Both the position numbers and the translations under genes were made by a program. From Halomonas sp. GD1P12 (lineage in GTDB: Bacteria; Pseudomonadota; Gammaproteobacteria; Pseudomonadales; Halomonadaceae): 64,000 nucleotides of DNA. Shown in pieces: positions 61,360-64,000 of this stretch. The stretch lies in the NCBI RefSeq assembly GCF_025725645.1, contig NZ_CP107007.1, forward strand, positions 2,914,001 through 2,978,000, in the 5' to 3' direction. Within the stretch, counting starts at the first letter, position 1. Each line of letters opens with the position of its first letter. Under the pieces are notes generated by a model, which saw nothing but the letters and a program-made list of their open reading frames with translations, was not told the DNA's origin and made no database searches.

Positions 61360-63348
61360 TTAAGCGACGCTGTGCAAAGCCGGGCCGCTGTCGAAGTCAC
61401 CATGCCTGGCGGTCAGAACGGCCTCCTTGCGTACCGGACACTGCCACAGGTGATCCACCAGCTCGCTGTTGGGGGCATAGCCCAAGGGCGCATCGATCAA
61501 CAGCTGCTGAAGGCGTCGAGAATCACTGCTCCGGCATGCACGCATCAGTTCGCTCATCAAGCGCTCGGTTTCCTCGAGGGACAGCGATACTTCGTTAGCC
61601 GACATGATGCGCGGGTGGGCCGTATTTCGCACGCGCTCGCCAATGAGAAGCTCCTCGTAGAGCTTCTCCCCCGGGCGCAAGCCGGTAAAGCGAATCTCGA
61701 TATCGCCATTGAGCGAGTGTTTCGTCTGGTTCGGCTCCGTCACGTAGGGGTCGAATCCGGACAGACGCACCATTTTGGTGGCAAGGTCGGTGATTTTGAT
61801 GGGTTCGCCCATATCCAGCACGAATACGTCGCCACCCTTGGCCATTGCTCCGGCCTGGATGACCAATTGGGCAGCCTCGGGGATGGTCATGAAATAACGC
61901 GTAATCTCAGGATGAGTAACGGTGACCGGCCCGCCCGCGGCAATTTGACGACGGAACATGGGCACAACCGAGCCGCTGGAGCCCAGCACGTTGCCAAAAC
62001 GTACCATGCAAAAACGGGTGTTACTTTGTGCGCTAGACATGGCCTGACACACAAGCTCTGCCAGCCGCTTGGTCGCCCCCATCACGTTGGTCGGCCGCAC
62101 GGCCTTGTCTGTAGAAATCAGCACAAAGTCGCTGACACCGCTGGCGACGGCTGCCCGCGCGCAGTTGAGCGTGCCAATGGCATTGTTGACCAACCCCTCT
62201 TCCACGTTGTGCTCGACCATGGGCACGTGCTTATAGGCCGCCGCGTGGTAAACCGTCTGCACCTGGTAGTAGGTCATGACGGATTGAAGGCGCTCGGTGT
62301 GCTGCACCGATCCCAATAACGCCAGTACCTCTACATGCTCCAGCCCTTCTTCCTGGGCAAGGCCACGCAGGTCCTGCTCGACGCAGTACAGGTTGTATTC
62401 AGACACTTCCAAAAGCAGCAGCCTGGTAGGATGCTGGCGTAAAATTTGCCGACACAGTTCGCTACCGATCGATCCACCCGCCCCGGTGACTAGTACCACC
62501 TTATCGGAGATATTGGCACCAATCAGGTCAGGGTTGGGCGGTACCGGGTCGCGCCCCAGCAGGTCCTCGACGGCCACATCGCGAATTTCTGTGGTCTTGG
62601 CCTTGCCAGTAATCACATCGGCCATGCCGGGAACCGTTTGTACCGGGACCGTCACGTCTTCCAGTGACTCGAGAATTTCCCGACGGCGCGCGTGGCTCGC
62701 GCTGGGCAGCGCCAGCAGAATTTTTTCAACCCCATAAACATCGATCAGGCCTTGAACGGCGCGGGGATGATGAACCTTGAGCCCCTGGATAGTGGAGCGC
62801 TGTACTTCGCTGTCATCATCCACGAAGCATACGGGCTCGTATTCGTTCCCACTACGAAACGACACGACCAGCTGTCGCCCAGAGCTGCCCGCGCCATAAA
62901 TCAATACACGCGTTTTGTAACGTACCTGACCGCGAGAGTAGAGTGATCTCAATACCGCTCGTACGCCGCCGATGGTCAACATGGCGAGCATGGCGTAAAT
63001 GAAAGGTACCGAACGAGGAATAGGTAAAAGCGCGACGTAGTTGACCACGATCAGTACCATCGTGGATGCTAATACGCCGGCTAGAACGGTCGTCGCCGCC
63101 TGCATGTCCATGAAGCGGATGATTGCTCGGTAGAATCCCAGTCGCGCAAAGATGAAAAGACTAATAGGAATAATGGCAGGTAAGACCAGCCAGACGTTGG
63201 AGTTGGACACAAAGGACCAACCATCTAGCCGCAAGAACATGGCCAGCAGAAAGCTAACCGTTATCAGCCCGGCATCAACCACTAACTGAATCAGGCGTTT
63301 TTGAGGTCTTGGCAGACGAAATAAGGGGTGCAATAAGCGCGATAACAT
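61360..63348 (-). CDS. Nucleoside-diphosphate-sugar 4,6-dehydratase/epimerase, WbpM/FlaA1/CapD family
   Basis: 662 residues. Four or five N-terminal membrane helices (about 18-130) precede a CoA-binding-like Rossmann region (VLIYGAGSSGRQLV) and the C-terminal SDR domain. That domain has the NAD loop VTGAGGSIGSELCRQIL and active-site ISTDKAVRPTNVMGATKR, in which Met replaces the usual Tyr as in WbpM. Such enzymes make UDP-4-keto-6-deoxy sugars for O-antigen or capsule. I choose ATG 63348; TTG 63363 is an alternative. Confidence 0.93.
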   Translation of the reverse strand: MLSRLLHPLFRLPRPQKRLIQLVVDAGLITVSFLLAMFLRLDGWSFVSNSNVWLVLPAIIPISLFIFARLGFYRAIIRFMDMQAATTVLAGVLASTMVLIVVNYVALLPIPRSVPFIYAMLAMLTIGGVRAVLRSLYSRGQVRYKTRVLIYGAGSSGRQLVVSFRSGNEYEPVCFVDDDSEVQRSTIQGLKVHHPRAVQGLIDVYGVEKILLALPSASHARRREILESLEDVTVPVQTVPGMADVITGKAKTTEIRDVAVEDLLGRDPVPPNPDLIGANISDKVVLVTGAGGSIGSELCRQILRQHPTRLLLLEVSEYNLYCVEQDLRGLAQEEGLEHVEVLALLGSVQHTERLQSVMTYYQVQTVYHAAAYKHVPMVEHNVEEGLVNNAIGTLNCARAAVASGVSDFVLISTDKAVRPTNVMGATKRLAELVCQAMSSAQSNTRFCMVRFGNVLGSSGSVVPMFRRQIAAGGPVTVTHPEITRYFMTIPEAAQLVIQAGAMAKGGDVFVLDMGEPIKITDLATKMVRLSGFDPYVTEPNQTKHSLNGDIEIRFTGLRPGEKLYEELLIGERVRNTAHPRIMSANEVSLSLEETERLMSELMRACRSSDSRRLQQLLIDAPLGYAPNSELVDHLWQCPVRKEAVLTARHGDFDSGPALHSVA

Positions 63349-63867
63349 AGCAGTCGACTCCAATTCAGCTCAACGAGCGCTCGAATTCACGAGCTGTCGA
63401 TACGGCATTCACCGTTTACTACGGTGTTTGGAGCAGTTTTACGTACTGTTTCGGATTAGTTTTATCATACCTTTGCCTACATCCTTGTACTATTGAGCAG
63501 TTTAAAATCAATGCTGTCCACACGCAGATAAATGTGTTGATGGCTTAAATTCAGCAAGTTACCTGCATATTAAAGTATGCAGCGTAGACATTATTCGTGC
63601 CCATTAAGGCGAGCTGATAAGATAAGTATCAGGAGGGCATTTCTTTATACCGGACCCAGTATGACAACAGCATTACATCCAGCGAAGAGCGCTTGATCGT
63701 TCAAGCCGACGCGACAAGTATTATAATTTCTATAGCCTTTATTTTTTATAAATTATCGTATGATTTTTCTAGTCAAACCATTGCCTTTTAAGTAGCAAAA
63801 AAACGGCCATTAATCGCAATTTATTACTTTTTTTTTCAAAACCAATCCAGGTTAAAAAAATGACGTA
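63349..63867. other. AT-rich intergenic region at the edge of a polysaccharide locus
   Basis: 519 bp with much lower GC than the rest of the window and no convincing ORF on either strand. Poly-A/T tracts occur near 63745-63860. It probably holds the promoter for the WbpM-like gene. I find no JUMPstart/ops element. Confidence 0.5.
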
Positions 63868-64000
63868 TTATTCGGCAGTTGTTTTCAAAGACGTTTTGAA
63901 AGGCTCTTTAGAATGTGCATGACGGTTTACAACGGCTGCCACGCACACCACCAACCAAACCCAATAGGCAGCCAGTACTATCGGATAGGCGAAGAAGGCA
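63868..64000 (-). CDS. C-terminal end of a membrane protein (partial)
   Basis: On the minus strand an open frame enters from the window edge and ends at TAA (63868-63870), coding 43 residues. A hydrophobic segment AFFAYPIVLAAYWVWLVVCV is followed by a basic tail ending NRHAHSKEPFKTSLKTTAE. It looks like the last membrane helix and cytoplasmic tail of an integral membrane protein. Next to a WbpM-type gene a WbpL/WecA-like transferase or other polysaccharide membrane protein is plausible, but the piece is too short to tell. Confidence 0.5.
   Translation of the reverse strand, partial: AFFAYPIVLAAYWVWLVVCVAAVVNRHAHSKEPFKTSLKTTAE

Noticed and set aside
63349..64000. JUMPstart/ops element before the polysaccharide gene
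   Set aside because: No GGCGGTAGCGT-like sequence was found on either strand.

Overview
The window is a GC-rich, densely coded gammaproteobacterial chromosome segment. The order secDF, suhB, trmJ, cysE, iscRS, ndk, rlmN, pilF, rodZ, ispG, hisS, yfgM, bamB, der is the Pseudomonas/Oceanospirillales arrangement. Together with the ethanolamine ammonia-lyase genes, the Trk system and the protein sequences, this points to Halomonas or another Halomonadaceae member. The assignment is an inference from gene order and remembered homologues, not from a database search. I find no rRNA, CRISPR array, prophage or insertion sequence.

Positions 1-13.6 kb look like an accessory catabolic region. After the tail of an SDR gene come a minus-strand unit (acetylpolyamine-amidohydrolase-like deacetylase and a GntR/FCD regulator) and a divergent plus-strand unit (dipeptide-type ABC importer, FAD-linked 2-hydroxyacid dehydrogenase, HisC-like aminotransferase). 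Further minus-strand genes follow: an IlvE-like aminotransferase overlapping a second, HDAH-like deacetylase, an ornithine-cyclodeaminase-family gene and a RidA-family gene. Taken together they suggest import, deacetylation and deamination of an N-acetylated amino compound; the substrate is unknown.

Positions 13.7-34.4 kb are conserved housekeeping DNA: tRNA-Leu(CAA), queA-tgt, yajC-secD-secF, suhB, trmJ-cysE, iscR-iscS-iscA, ndk, rlmN, pilF-rodZ-ispG-hisS-yfgM-bamB-der. Two departures stand out. SuhB has lost the IMPase metal-binding residues. The isc cluster lacks iscU, hscBA and fdx, and its IscS lacks the C-terminal tail that binds IscU in E. coli.

Positions 34.4-50.4 kb hold a REP-like repeat pair, two lipoprotein genes (one an M48 protease), a minus-strand block (dprA, tsaC, an MpaB-like gene, hemF, aroE), a LysM gene divergent from def-fmt-rsmB, a dodecin gene, trkA-trkH, a TraB-family gene and a DMT transporter gene.

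Positions 50.4-64 kb hold a DTW-domain tRNA-modification gene and the set eutB-eutC, a zinc-ligand-less class III sirtuin and a 2-oxoglutarate oxygenase, all on the minus strand. Next come a GAF-GGDEF-EAL protein, an XRE regulator behind a clear inverted-repeat operator, a TIGR03643 protein, a G3E GTPase behind a Zur-like box, and the edge of a surface-polysaccharide locus (WbpM/FlaA1-type dehydratase and the tail of a membrane protein) in AT-rich DNA.
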